Position numbers and translations under genes: made by a program. A stretch of 64,000 nt of DNA from Pardosa pseudoannulata (lineage: Eukaryota > Arthropoda > Arachnida > Araneae > Lycosidae). Shown piece after piece: positions 21,945-31,437 of this stretch. The stretch covers positions 1 through 64,000 of the forward strand of contig JAGEOH010000237.1 in assembly GCA_032207245.1 (NCBI GenBank), in the 5' to 3' direction. The stretch's first letter is position 1. Every line of letters begins with the position of its first letter. The notes beneath the pieces are model-generated. The model did no database searches, was not told where the DNA came from, and saw only the letters and a program-made list of their open reading frames with translations.

Positions 21945-22030
21945 ACGCCTAGGTTGTGGCAGGTGCAAGCCGAAGGCCCCACAAGCACAATTAGACGGTA
22001 TCCGCGGGAAAGCAGAGGGAGCTCGTTCAA

Positions 22031-22064
22031 CGTCTGTCCACTGTGGGAGCAGAGGGAGAACTGA
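22031..22064 (-). promoter_or_regulatory. Internal core promoter: Inr plus DPE (A2)
   Basis: TCAGTT at 22064-22059 with +1 at 22062, and AGACG at +28 to +32 (22035-22031). Identical to A1. The Inr lies directly at the border with the target duplication. Confidence 0.82.
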
Positions 22065-22081
22065 ATCTTTCCGAAAACAGC
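22065..22081. repeat. Right target-site duplication of A2 (17 bp)
   Basis: Identical to 17070-17086; the interrupted Sat1 monomer resumes here. Confidence 0.85.
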
Positions 22082-24105
22082 GGAAAATTCGAAAAATTCA
22101 ACTACAGAAAATTTACACGTTCCCGATTCTGCTCTTATAAACGTAATGAATTATAATAAATATAGTATCAATACCTTCGTCTTTAAAAGACCTACACGGT
22201 GATATGCATTGTTCCATGTTTCAACAGAAAATGGAGGAGTTATTTGGGTATATTTCCGAAAACAGCTAAAAATTCGCAAAAATCAACTACAAAAAATTTA
22301 CACGTTCGCGATTCTGCTCTTATAAACATAATGAATTATAATAAATATAGTATCAATCTCTTCGTTTTTTAAAGACCTACACGGTGATATGCATTCTTCC
22401 ATGTTTCAACAGAAAATGGAGGAGTTATTTGTGTATATTTCGGAAAACAGCGGAAAATTCGCAAAATTCAACTACAGAAAATTTACACGTTCGCGATTCT
22501 GCTTTTATAAACAGAATAAATTATAATAAATATAGTATCAATCTCTTCGTCTTTAAAAGACCTACACGGTGATATGCATTAATCCATGTTTCAACAGAAA
22601 ATGGAGGAGTTATTTGGGTATATTTCCGAAAAAAGCGGAAAATTCGCAAAATTCAACTACAGAAAATTTACACGTTCGCGATTCTGCTCTTATAAACAGA
22701 ATGAATTATAATAAATATAGTATCAAACTCTTCGTCTTTAAAAGACCTACACGGTGATATGCAATGTTCCATGTTTCAACAGAAAATGGAGGAGTTATTT
22801 AGGTATATTTCCGAAAACAGCGGAAAATTCGCAAAATTCAACTACAGAAAATTTACACGTTCGTGATTCTGCTCTTATAAACATAATGAATTATAATAAA
22901 TATAGTATCAATCTCTTTGTCTTTAAAAGACCTACACGGTGATATGCATTGTTCCATGTTTCAACAGAAAATGGAGGAGTTATTTGAGTATATTTCCGAA
23001 AACAGCGGAAAATTCGCAAAATTCAACTACAGAAAATTCACACTTTCGTGATTCTGCTCTTATAAACAGAATGAATTATAATAAATATAGTATCAATCTC
23101 TTCGTCTTTAAAAGACCTACACGGTGATATGCATTGTTCCATGTTTCAACATTAAATTGAGGTGTTATTTGGGTATATTTCCAAAAACAGCGGAAAAATC
23201 GCAAAATTAAAATAAAGAAAATTTACACGTTCGCGATTCTGCACTTATAAACATAATAAATTATAATAAATATAGTATCAATCTCTTCGTCTTTAAAAGA
23301 CCTACACGGTGATATGCATTATTCCATGTGTCAACAGAAAATGGAGGAGTTATTTGTGTATATTTCCGAAAACAGCGAAAAATTCGCAAAATTCAACTAC
23401 AGAAAATTTACACGTTCGCGATTCTGCACTTATAAACATAATGAATTATAATAAATATAGTATCAATCTCTTTGTCTTTAAAAGACCTACACGGTGATAT
23501 GCATTGTTCCATGTTTCAACAGAAAATGGAGGAGTTATTTGAGTATATTTCTGAAAACAGCGGAAAATTCGCAAAATTCAACTACAGAGAATTCACACGT
23601 TCGTGATTCTGCTCTTATAAACAGAATGAATTATAATATAGTATCAATCACTTCGTCTTTAAAAGACCTACACGGTGATATGCATTGTTCCATGTTTAAA
23701 CTGAAAATGGAGGAGTTATTTGGGTATATTTCCGAAAACAGCTGAAAATTCGCAAAATTCAACTACAGAAAATATACACGTTCGTGATTCTGCTCTTATA
23801 AACATAATGAATTATAATAAATATAGTATCAATCTCTTTGTCTTTAAGAGACCTACACGGTGATATGCATTGTTCCATGTTTCAACATTAAATTGAGGTG
23901 TTATTTCGGTATATTTCCAAAAACAGCTTAAAAATCGCAAAATTAAAATAAAGAAAATTTACACGTTCGCGATTCTGCACTTATAAACATAATGAATTAT
24001 AATAAATATAGTATCAATCTCTTCGTCTTTCAAAGACCTACACGGTGATATGCATTGTTCCATGTTTCAACATTAAATTGAGGAGTTATTTGGGTATCTT
24101 TCCGA
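22065..24105. repeat. Sat1 array, about 11 monomers
   Basis: The first nine monomers (to 23742) copy 4632-6309 with a few substitutions. From 23743 on the sequence follows 12834-13196 instead. The array thus equals the first array with an in-register loss of 6310-12833, about 35 monomers. Type B monomers lie near 23124 and 23868. It ends at TCTTTCCGA, where copy A3 begins. Confidence 0.95.
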
Positions 24106-24129
24106 CATCGCACTGGACATCGCACTGGA
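24106..24129 (-). repeat. 3' terminal tail of A3: two 12-bp units
   Basis: CATCGCACTGGA twice in tandem on the + strand (sense TCCAGTGCGATG). A4 has the same two units at 30911-30934. They replace a poly(A) tail. Confidence 0.85.
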
Positions 24130-24136
24130 GCTTCCT

Positions 24137-24172
24137 TACTGACTCTCCTGGGCCTAGCCCTCTGAGTCAGTA
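24137..24172 (-). other. Terminal 3' stem-loop of A3
   Basis: Perfect 9-bp stem (24137-24145 with 24164-24172) and an 18-nt loop that itself contains GGGC/GCCC. It lies about 30 nt from the element's 3' end. A4 has the same structure with three compensatory pair changes. It is a likely RT recognition element, by analogy with stringent LINEs such as UnaL2. Confidence 0.75.
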
Positions 24173-24406
24173 TACTTTATCACATGGTCATGAGAAATAA
24201 CATTTATTGTACACGAAATTAAGGACTGGAATACTATCTGATTATTAATAGGTAGAGCAAAATTAAAAAGTAGAAAAATAAAAAGGTTCACGAGTTCGGT
24301 GAAGGGTACACAAATAAAATAAGTTAAGATTTTAAAAACGTAAAAATGAGAAGGAGAGTACAATAATTGTACTTTACTTGTTAAGTAAGAACTTTAACAA
24401 CAATCT

Positions 24407-24408
<2 letters not shown>

Positions 24409-24442
<34 letters not shown>
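24409..24442 (-). repeat. Internal A34 tract of the A3 3' UTR
   Basis: Run of 34 T on the + strand, 303 bp from the 3' terminus, at the same position as the A20 tract of A2. Confidence 0.8.
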
Positions 24443-24492
24443 CATGAGAAATAATAAGGAGTTAGTAATGATGAAGGAAACTCAGCAGACGT

Positions 24493-24505
24493 GAAGGTTA
24501 AACAC
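24493..24505. repeat. Left target-site duplication of element B (13 bp)
   Basis: GAAGGTTAAACAC, repeated at 26396-26408. Removing the insert restores the family-A 3' UTR order seen at 23-60 in A1. Confidence 0.9.
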
Positions 24506-24912
24506 GCCTCCCCGATAATTACGGGCAGTTATGGGGCTCCTTAGCCAGAAGGCCTTATCCCCGATCGAAAGGTAAGAAGTAAGCAAGGTGAGCTCTGTTA
24601 AGAAAAATAAATTTAAATTTAGAAAGGAGTAATTTAGGTGCCGGTCATTAAAAGGTGGGTAAGAGAAATCGTAAGGGCTGGTGGTTGTAGTTCTTGAAAC
24701 CTGCAAAATACTAAGCAGAGAAATTAATACCCTGAAAGAAAAGAATAATTAGTAGGCACTTTTAGGTTTTACACTAGATGGAGTCTTACGATCTGATAAC
24801 ATCAAACATCAAACACAGTTAGGTACAATTTCTGCTCCATAATAAAAAATACACATAAATATTTTTATTTATTTTTATTATTTTATAATTTTTATTTTCA
24901 TTTTTTGTTATT

Positions 24913-24944
<32 letters not shown>

Positions 24945-26395
24945 CTCACATCACAACACATCACAACACATCACATTTACATTACAACATAAAAGGGAAG
25001 GGGATGAAGTAATAAGAGCCGATAGGAGGAGATTAAGGTAGATTAACTATTGTCAGGAGATTAGTGCGGCGCGAGGCCTGCGTTTCTTAGAAGGGCTGTA
25101 GTGATCATAATCCGGAAGTTCGGCTATTATTTCATTTGGAATACTATTAAGGCTATTGTAAAAATTTTGTGATGATTTAATACAAGACTGTTTGAAAGTT
25201 AACATATTGAAATCACGTCTTATTACTTCATTGGATAAATATCGATGTGCGCCTCCAATACGCCTCATGAATTTATTTTGTACTCTTTCAATTAAATTCA
25301 TATTATACTTCGCGGCAAACGACCAGACCGGAGCTGCGTAAAGAGCGGTAGGAAGGACTATTGTTTTATATAAAAGAATTTTATTTTTATTACTTAAGTG
25401 TTTACTATTAAAAAGCATTTTTAAATTATCTAATTTTCCTATCATTTTATTTTTAACTTCCGTTATGTGAGGACGCCAGGTTAGTTTTTTATCTAATATT
25501 ACACCTAAATATTTTACAGAGTTTTCCCAGTTAATTGCCTCGTCGAGTAGATATAATCTAGGGGGAGTTTTGTAAGTACGAGTAAAATAAATAGCATTAC
25601 ATTTAGAGGGGTTGACTTTAATTTTCCATTTAGTAAACCAATCTTCCAGAGTGTCCAGGTGTGACTGAATGTAACTAGCAACAGAGTTAATGTGTGGGGC
25701 TGAAGCAATTATAGCCGTGTCATCCGCATACAAGGCTAGAGAAGTATAGTCATTTCTAGGAATATCATTAATATAAATATTAAACAGGGTGGGACCTAAG
25801 ATGGAGCCTTGTTGAACACCTGCTGTTATTGATTTTAAAGTGGAGAAAGTGTTTTGTATGCGGACGGTGAAATGACGATCGCAAAGGTAATTGTGTAAGA
25901 AGTGTATTAAAGCATCAGGCATTTTGAGCTGGATTAGTTTGTAAATGAGGCCTACATGCGAGATGCGGTCGAAAGCCTTTGCGATGTCTAAGAAGAGTGC
26001 ACCAGTTGGCTTACGTGATTGTAATCCCTCGCTAGCGAGTTCCACAACACGAAGCAACTGATGAGAGGTGTTGTGCTGGTTGCGAAAACCAAATTGCTCC
26101 GGAATTAGCACATTATTTCCCTGCAGGAAGAATTGGAGGCGGTTATATATCACTCGCTCGGCAACTTTACTGAGGCAACTCAATAGACTAATTGGGCGAT
26201 AACTAGCAGGAAAAGTTAGATTAGCTTTAGGTTTGGGTATAGGACACACTATTGCAGTTTTCCAAGCGTTTGGAAAATAATTAAATTTCATCATATAGTT
26301 AATTATTGCCGTTAAGTAAATTAATATATTAGGAGGTAGGTTTTTAATGCATCTATTTGAGATTTCGTCTATTCCAGGAGATTTATTATTTTTAA
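24506..26395 (-). mobile_element. Element B: second Jockey-like LINE, 5'-truncated, nested in A3
   Basis: 1890-bp insertion with a 13-bp target duplication. It carries the C-terminal half of an ORF2 clearly different from family A, plus a 3' UTR of about 547 bp. It is 5'-truncated at the start of the RT domain, the usual result of incomplete reverse transcription. Like family A it has an internal A tract (24918-24944) rather than a terminal poly(A); its 3' end is a GC-richer segment beginning GCCTCCCCGAT on the + strand. It inserted after A3 and in the same orientation. Confidence 0.92.
24918..24978 (-). repeat. A27 tract and CACATCACAA repeats in the 3' UTR of element B
   Basis: Twenty-seven T on the + strand followed by about three copies of a ten-base CACATCACAA motif. 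The tract lies about 410 bp from the element's 3' end. Confidence 0.7.
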
Positions 26396-26408
26396 GAAGG
26401 TTAAACAC
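25053..26408 (-). pseudogene. 5'-truncated ORF2 (reverse transcriptase part) of element B
   Basis: Open frame of 451 codons whose first few codons come from the target duplication; the element's own sequence starts near codon 5. It lacks the endonuclease and begins at the KSPGID motif (9-14). RT motifs follow: YRPISLL (70-76), FGFR (106-109), LDIAKAFD (140-147), GVQQGS (197-202, with Q where family A has P) and YADD (227-230), then KYLGV and the C-terminal domain. No RNase H. The frame is intact to its stop, so the copy is young, but without endonuclease, ORF1 and promoter it should be inactive. Motif order and spacing fit the Jockey clade; protein similarity to family A is moderate. Confidence 0.9.
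26396..26408. repeat. Right target-site duplication of element B (13 bp)
   Basis: GAAGGTTAAACAC, identical to 24493-24505. The A3 3' UTR resumes here. Confidence 0.9.
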
Positions 26409-26462
26409 AAATAGGATCTATCTGGATCAACTCACAGTAAGGATCCTACTTGGATAAAGTAG

Positions 26463-26496
26463 AAATTCTATTGGGTCTTTGAGAGCCAATGAAATT
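26463..26496 (-). other. 3' UTR hairpin 1 (A3)
   Basis: Arms 26463-26474 and 26486-26496, identical in layout to 95-128. Confidence 0.55.
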
Positions 26497-26644
26497 ACAG
26501 CAACCGCAGGAGCGGACTCCACAGAGAGCTAACAGAGAGCTCACAGAACTTTCGGACTTAGGAGAGAAAATCTGCCTAAGTTCGGGGGGGGGGATTGAGC
26601 CTTTAGCTAGGAGAAATTTGGTTGGTCGATGAGGACCAATAGAA

Positions 26645-29332
26645 TTACTCGACATTTCTGCTGAGAACGGCAAGGGGCCGCTTGGCATTTGCAGGATCCG
26701 CATGGTCATATTGGGCTAAGTCCAATAAGTGGTCAATGCTAAGATTAGAATGGAAATTTGTGGCTAAGGATTTAAGAAAATTTGGAAGACTGGGGAGATC
26801 AATTTCCCTGTGGATCTCTTTATTGCGATAGTACCAAGGGGATTTAGTGATTTGTCTTATTATGATGTTTTGGGCAGCAGATAAAGTTTTAATATGAGTC
26901 TTAGCTGCGTATGACCATGCGGGACTTGCATAAGTTAGTAATGGACGTAGATAGGATTTATAAATGAGCAACTTGTTATTAAAATTCAATTTACTATTTC
27001 GAGCAATTAGGGGGAAGAGGGCACGTTTAGCAGCTCGAAATTTATTTTTAATATTTAGTGTATGTTGTTTCCAAGTGAGATTTTTATCAAGGGTAACTCC
27101 GAGGTATTTTACAGTGTTGGACCAAGGGATAGCTGTGTTTCCTATGAATATTTTGGTGTCGTTGTAAGTGCTGTTGCGTTTTCTGGTGAACATGACAGCT
27201 TCACATTTATCAGTATTTAGTTTGATTTTCCATTTAGAGAGCCAGGTAGTAATAAGTTTAAGATGATTATTGACAGCTTTAACAGCATATTTATAACTTT
27301 TATTGGTGGAGAAAATAGCTGTATCGTCAGCAAAGACTGCAATTTTAGTAGTATTAATTTGGGGAATATCATTTATGTAGAGATTGAATAAGATAGGGCC
27401 AATAATAGATCCTTGAGGGACACCACTATACATATTTTTAACATTAGATAGAGAGTCATTAATTTTAATTTGAAATGTTCTATTACTTAGATAAGAGATA
27501 ATAATGTGGATGAGGTAGCTAGGGAAGTTATAATTAATTAATTTATGAATAAGTCCATCAATCCAGATCTTGTCGAAAGCCCTGGCTACATCTAAAAATA
27601 ACGCAGCAGTTGAAAAGTTTTTGATCTTAGAGTCAGCTAGAATTTCCGTGAGCCTGTACACTTGATGAGGAGCAGAGAGTTTGGATCTAAAACCATATTG
27701 GTAGGGTATTAAAATGTTATTTTCATTTATGTGGCTATTAATTCTGTTAACTAATATTTTCTCAGCAATTTTGCTAATAGAGCAAAGTAGACTTATAGGT
27801 CTGTAATTGTTAGGGTCATTATGCTTTTTGCCTGGTTTGGGAATTGGGATAACTATGGAATTTTTCCATTTAGTAGGGAAATAGTTTAGTTTTAAAATAG
27901 CATTAATTAAGTAATAAATTTTAAATTTAAAGGACAGGGGGAGACTTTTAAGCATGAGGTTAGTGATTTTATCATAACCCGGGGATTTTTTCGTTTTAAG
28001 TTTATTGATGATTTCTAGCATTTCTCTAGGATCAAAATATTCATAGCTATTATCAATGCTGCGATTATTTTTAAAGTTAGCAACGTTAGTGTTAACAACG
28101 TTTTCAGTACTTCCATCTGTCACTGGATTGAGGATAAAGTTATTGGCAAGAGTATTAGCAATTAAGTTACACTTATCATCATCCGTAGAGCAAATACTAT
28201 TATTAACATTATCTACCAAGGGAGGAATTTTATTATATTTATTTTTAAACCTGTTGGCTGCTCTCCAAATGGATTTGTCAGAGGTTTCAAGAGAATTTAA
28301 GTAATTGTTCCAGCTATTGTTTGCTTTGTCTCTGAGATAATATTTTAGTGATTGCTGGGCATTATTCATTATAGTCTTATTGTGAGGTGTTCTATTTTGC
28401 TGCCATGCGTGTCTTGTTCTGTTTTTATTATTAATTAAAATTTTTAAGTGCCTATCGTTAGGGGTGTTGTTTGTGTCAGGTATGACTGTGGTGCTGCTGG
28501 CTACGCTAAGTCTAATATCAGAAGTAATGCTATCAACAAGATTATCGATGTCGGTAGGGCTATTAAGGTCAGGGATATTAAAGGGAAGGCTATTTAAGTT
28601 ACTTTTAAACTCACTCCAATTAACAAAAGTTTTAGGGGTATTAAGGTAACAATTAGAATTTATTTCAATAGTTAATTTAACGGGGTTATGATCCGAAGTG
28701 AGTTCACAAATAGTTTCAATATTGATGTTATGGGGGATACCTTTAATAAGGGCAAAATCAATAGTAGTACCAGCAATTCTAGAGTAATGAGTGGGGACTT
28801 GAGGGGCAAGAATATCAAAGTCACTATTGTCAGCTAGATTATAAATTAAGTGGCCATATTCATTGTTCTGGGGGCAATTCCAGGCAATGTGAGTGGCATT
28901 AAGATCACCAAAAATTATGGTGTTATTATTTAAGTTATTTAAAATATTTAAGTCATTTTTAACATCGTTAACATTTTTAAGGGGAGGAATGTAAGTTGAG
29001 ATAATAGTATAGTCAGGACAATTGGGAAATTTAACGTTGATAGCATTTGCATTAATAATTTTAAGGGCAGGGATCACCGTTTCATGGTGCGGGATAGAGC
29101 GTTTAATAATGACGGCAGTACCCCTCATAGCTTGATTTTGACTAGGGAAGTCATACCTATATGTGTGGTAGTTTAATATATTAAGCTTATCACTTGGTCT
29201 GAGTTTGGTTTCTTGGAGGAGAATAATATCGGGAGCGTGCTCATTTATAAATTCACGGAACTCGTGAACCTTAGACTTAATTCCGTTACAGTTCCATGCG
29301 AAGACAGTAAGCGAAGCGTGCGAGGCGGCCAT
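26645..29332 (-). CDS. ORF2: APE-type endonuclease and reverse transcriptase (copy A3)
   Basis: Intact 895-residue ORF2 despite loss of the element's 5' end. Catalytic residues and motifs are as in A1. Private replacements include CPDYTI for CPYYTI, NSNCYLN for NSNFYHN, DPREMLE for DPRELLE and AAKTHIK for AAESHIK, which mark it as a separate lineage from A1/A2. It starts at the conserved TAATG. Without promoter or complete ORF1 it should be transcribed only by read-through, yet no stop or frameshift has accumulated, which implies a recent insertion. Confidence 0.94.
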   Translation of the reverse strand: MAASHASLTVFAWNCNGIKSKVHEFREFINEHAPDIILLQETKLRPSDKLNILNYHTYRYDFPSQNQAMRGTAVIIKRSIPHHETVIPALKIINANAINVKFPNCPDYTIISTYIPPLKNVNDVKNDLNILNNLNNNTIIFGDLNATHIAWNCPQNNEYGHLIYNLADNSDFDILAPQVPTHYSRIAGTTIDFALIKGIPHNINIETICELTSDHNPVKLTIEINSNCYLNTPKTFVNWSEFKSNLNSLPFNIPDLNSPTDIDNLVDSITSDIRLSVASSTTVIPDTNNTPNDRHLKILINNKNRTRHAWQQNRTPHNKTIMNNAQQSLKYYLRDKANNSWNNYLNSLETSDKSIWRAANRFKNKYNKIPPLVDNVNNSICSTDDDKCNLIANTLANNFILNPVTDGSTENVVNTNVANFKNNRSIDNSYEYFDPREMLEIINKLKTKKSPGYDKITNLMLKSLPLSFKFKIYYLINAILKLNYFPTKWKNSIVIPIPKPGKKHNDPNNYRPISLLCSISKIAEKILVNRINSHINENNILIPYQYGFRSKLSAPHQVYRLTEILADSKIKNFSTAALFLDVARAFDKIWIDGLIHKLINYNFPSYLIHIIISYLSNRTFQIKINDSLSNVKNMYSGVPQGSIIGPILFNLYINDIPQINTTKIAVFADDTAIFSTNKSYKYAVKAVNNHLKLITTWLSKWKIKLNTDKCEAVMFTRKRNSTYNDTKIFIGNTAIPWSNTVKYLGVTLDKNLTWKQHTLNIKNKFRAAKRALFPLIARNSKLNFNNKLLIYKSYLRPLLTYASPAWSYAAKTHIKTLSAAQNIIIRQITKSPWYYRNKEIHREIDLPSLPNFLKSLATNFHSNLSIDHLLDLAQYDHADPANAKRPLAVLSRNVE

Positions 29333-30329
29333 TACGGAGCGAGTGAGCTAATTACTTCAGTTCGGCTGATGAAGTACATCAGTGCTTGTTCCTTAGAGTT
29401 ACATTTTTTCATCCCATCTCTAATTTCGGCGAGTTTATTTGCTAATTCGCTGAAGTGATTGATTCCTAGCATGTTTTTAATTTCACTTAGGATGATGTTT
29501 ATTTCGTTAATTCCTTCTATCTGATTTTGATTGAAGTTATCGTTTCTGGGCTGAGAGTTGGCGTTTCTTAACATGGCTGCCGTAATGGCGGCTCCTTCCT
29601 CAACTGGCTGAACAGTAGTATTTTCAACCTGACTAGGGACATTATTAAGTACTCTAGCATAAGATCTCATTTGATTATTATTCGAATTTAAGTTAGCTTG
29701 ATTTATTCTTGGTTTCGGAAATTTTGGGCAGCCCCTGTAGCTAGCAGGATGATTACCTCCGCAGTTACAACATTTTAGTTCCTCTTTTTCTAACTTATCA
29801 CCTTTATCGCAATCCTTGTAGTGATGGGGTCCAGCGCATTTTACACAACGTGCGTTCATCATGCAATGCTCGCTATGATGGTGAAAATATTGACATCTGT
29901 GGCATTGCATGATTTTGAAAGGGGAACGGTAATTTTCTATGCTGATTTTAAAGTGGAGAAGCTTATCTAGGTTGATAATATCACTGCTACAGGGGATTGG
30001 AGAGAGGTGGATGAGAAATAGGGGAAGTTTTAAGTTAGTACGTTTACTGATCATTTGAACACATTTTAGAATTTGGAATCCATGTTTCTCCGTTAATTCT
30101 TCTACAATTTCGTCAGTGGTGGAATCTATAGGTAGGCCTCTAATTACTTTTTTAATTGGCCTGCTTTGCCCTAAAGGAAGAATAAAGCCCTCAATATTAT
30201 TTTCTTGCAGATACGTAGTTATTTTTCTATGATCGTCAGCCGTTTCTGGTAAGATTTTTATAAATTCGCCACTGTGCTTCGCATGAAATTTATTATTAGC
30301 TTTTTCCATATCGTCAAGAGTAGTTCTAT
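29332..30329 (-). pseudogene. 5'-truncated ORF1 (copy A3)
   Basis: C-terminal part of the Gag-like protein: an open frame of 325 codons from an internal Met at 30309, with homology reaching 30329. It retains the PRE_C2HC-like region, all three zinc knuckles and the Asn/Gln-rich tail, but has lost the acidic N-terminal region and the promoter. One knuckle linker reads MMNARC where A1 and A2 have MMKERC. The break occurs in the sense equivalent of A1 position about 3964. Confidence 0.88.
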
Positions 30330-30902
30330 CATATTACTCTGTTCTTATGCATCATTAAGAAAAGAGGAATTATAATGCTGAAAGTAAATGTTTAAAAAGA
30401 AAGCTTCAAAAATTTTAAAACACAACTATAAAACATTAATTTTTTGTGAAACATAATGAGTTATATAAAACAGAGTTAATTATAAAATTATAAGTTGTTT
30501 TACAGATTTAACTGCTTTTTTAATATTGTTAAAACAACTATATTTTAAATATATCTGTGCAATTTTTTTAACATTTATTTATTTTTTTTTTAAATATTCT
30601 CCGAATGTACGGAAACAGTATTATTTATTTTAGAGAAGTTTTCATAATTCAGTTTCAGTACCCGATAAATACTGATGAAAGTTTGTAAACTATAAAGACA
30701 CATGGCTCTTAATAAATTCATATAAGAATTTTAAAACTACATTGCTGCAGTAACAGAAATATTTTCTACAGGCATTTGTGCACACTTAACCTAAAAACTT
30801 TTAACTCATAGGCAAACAGCTTCACAGAAAGACCCCGTTTGGCTCAAACCCACAGATAAGACTATATTATTTTCTCATGCATCGGGTTACAATTACCTTC
30901 GG
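30330..30902. other. AT-rich unassigned segment between A3 and A4
   Basis: About 570 bp with no ORF of note, no satellite monomer and no LINE homology that I can recognise. It has T- and A-rich runs and one inverted repeat (30493-30502 with 30530-30539). It is the left flank of copy A4 and may be ordinary intergenic DNA or a fragment of an unknown repeat. Confidence 0.6.
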
Positions 30903-30910
30903 GGCAGTCT
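30903..30910. repeat. Left target-site duplication of A4 (8 bp)
   Basis: GGCAGTCT, repeated at 35947-35954. One further C may belong to either the duplication or the element tail. Confidence 0.65.
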
Positions 30911-30934
30911 CATCGCACTGGACATCGCACTGGA
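30911..30934 (-). repeat. 3' terminal tail of A4: two 12-bp units
   Basis: CATCGCACTGGA twice in tandem, identical to A3 although the rest of the 3' UTR has diverged strongly. Confidence 0.85.
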
Positions 30935-30941
30935 GCTCTTT

Positions 30942-30975
30942 TCTGGCTTTCCTGGGCCAAGCCCTCTAAGCCAGA
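30942..30975 (-). other. Terminal 3' stem-loop of A4
   Basis: 8-bp stem (30942-30949 with 30968-30975) and an 18-nt loop with nested GGGC/GCCC, the same geometry as 24137-24172. Relative to A3, three stem pairs changed on both sides. Confidence 0.75.
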
Positions 30976-31322
30976 GTTTCTAGTAGCATGGAAGTGATGA
31001 AATATCAGATAATAAGTTAACGAAAATGAGGACCAAAAATGCTAACACTAAGATCAGAGTAATTAAAGATTACAAGTTAAAGTAGAACAAAAGGGAAGGT
31101 TACACGAGTTCGGTGAAAGGGACAAATAATTATGAAGAACACATTAGGTAAACACTTTAAGGGTTGGAATATTTCTTTTTTATTTTTATTTTTATATTTT
31201 TATATTTATAATTTTTTTTTTTTTTCCAACAGAATCAAATGGGGACGTAGAGAAGATTGAGTGCAGATTCAGAGTACATTCAGGGTCAATAAATGACACA
31301 GATTGAGAAGTTCAAGGGGAGA

Positions 31323-31354
31323 AATTCCATTGGTTCCTGAGAGCCAATGGAATT
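31323..31354 (-). other. 3' UTR hairpin, perfect 11-bp stem (A4)
   Basis: AATTCCATTGG (31323-31333) pairs with CCAATGGAATT (31344-31354) across a 10-nt loop TTCCTGAGAG. It is one of two copies in this UTR. Confidence 0.7.
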
Positions 31355-31437
31355 CAGGCAGAGATGCTACGATGGCAGAGTTACTGAGAACAGTTTCAAG
31401 GCAGCTACGAGGCTCGGATCCAGCTTGCTCCGGGGGG

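Larger units (their letters stand above)
17087..22064 (-). mobile_element. Jockey-like non-LTR retrotransposon copy A2, complete
   Basis: Full-length element of about 4.98 kb bounded by a 17-bp target duplication in Sat1. In sense order it has an Inr/DPE promoter, a 5' leader of about 120 bp, ORF1, ORF2 with a TAATG junction, a 3' UTR with hairpins, a poly-G (sense poly-C) run and an internal A20 tract, then a terminal segment of about 300 bp ending in CCAGTGCGAT. No poly(A) lies at the actual terminus. Both ORFs are intact, so the copy is potentially autonomous. The 3' tail is irregular: about 16 bp of Sat1-like sequence separates two partial copies of the 12-nt terminal unit. Confidence 0.94.
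17435..23742. repeat. Right copy of the tandem segmental duplication (partner 1-6309)
   Basis: Colinear with the window start, including the LINE, its target duplication and nine satellite monomers. The insertion junction and monomer variants are shared, so it was copied as a block. Confidence 0.9.
24106..30329 (-). mobile_element. Jockey-like element copy A3, 5'-truncated and interrupted by element B
   Basis: The 3' end at 24106 has two perfect 12-bp tail units next to Sat1. The element runs to 24505, is split by element B (24506-26395), and continues at 26396 through an intact ORF2 and about 60% of ORF1. Homology to A1/A2 stops at 30329 inside ORF1. The sequence beyond is not satellite and no target duplication was found, so the end is either a 5' truncation plus rearrangement or a deletion. 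It is more diverged from A1/A2 than they are from each other and was a separate insertion. Confidence 0.9.

Noticed and set aside
4632..24105. Regular repeats considered as a CRISPR array
   Set aside because: Whole 185-bp units repeat without unique spacers, and the genome is eukaryotic in character.
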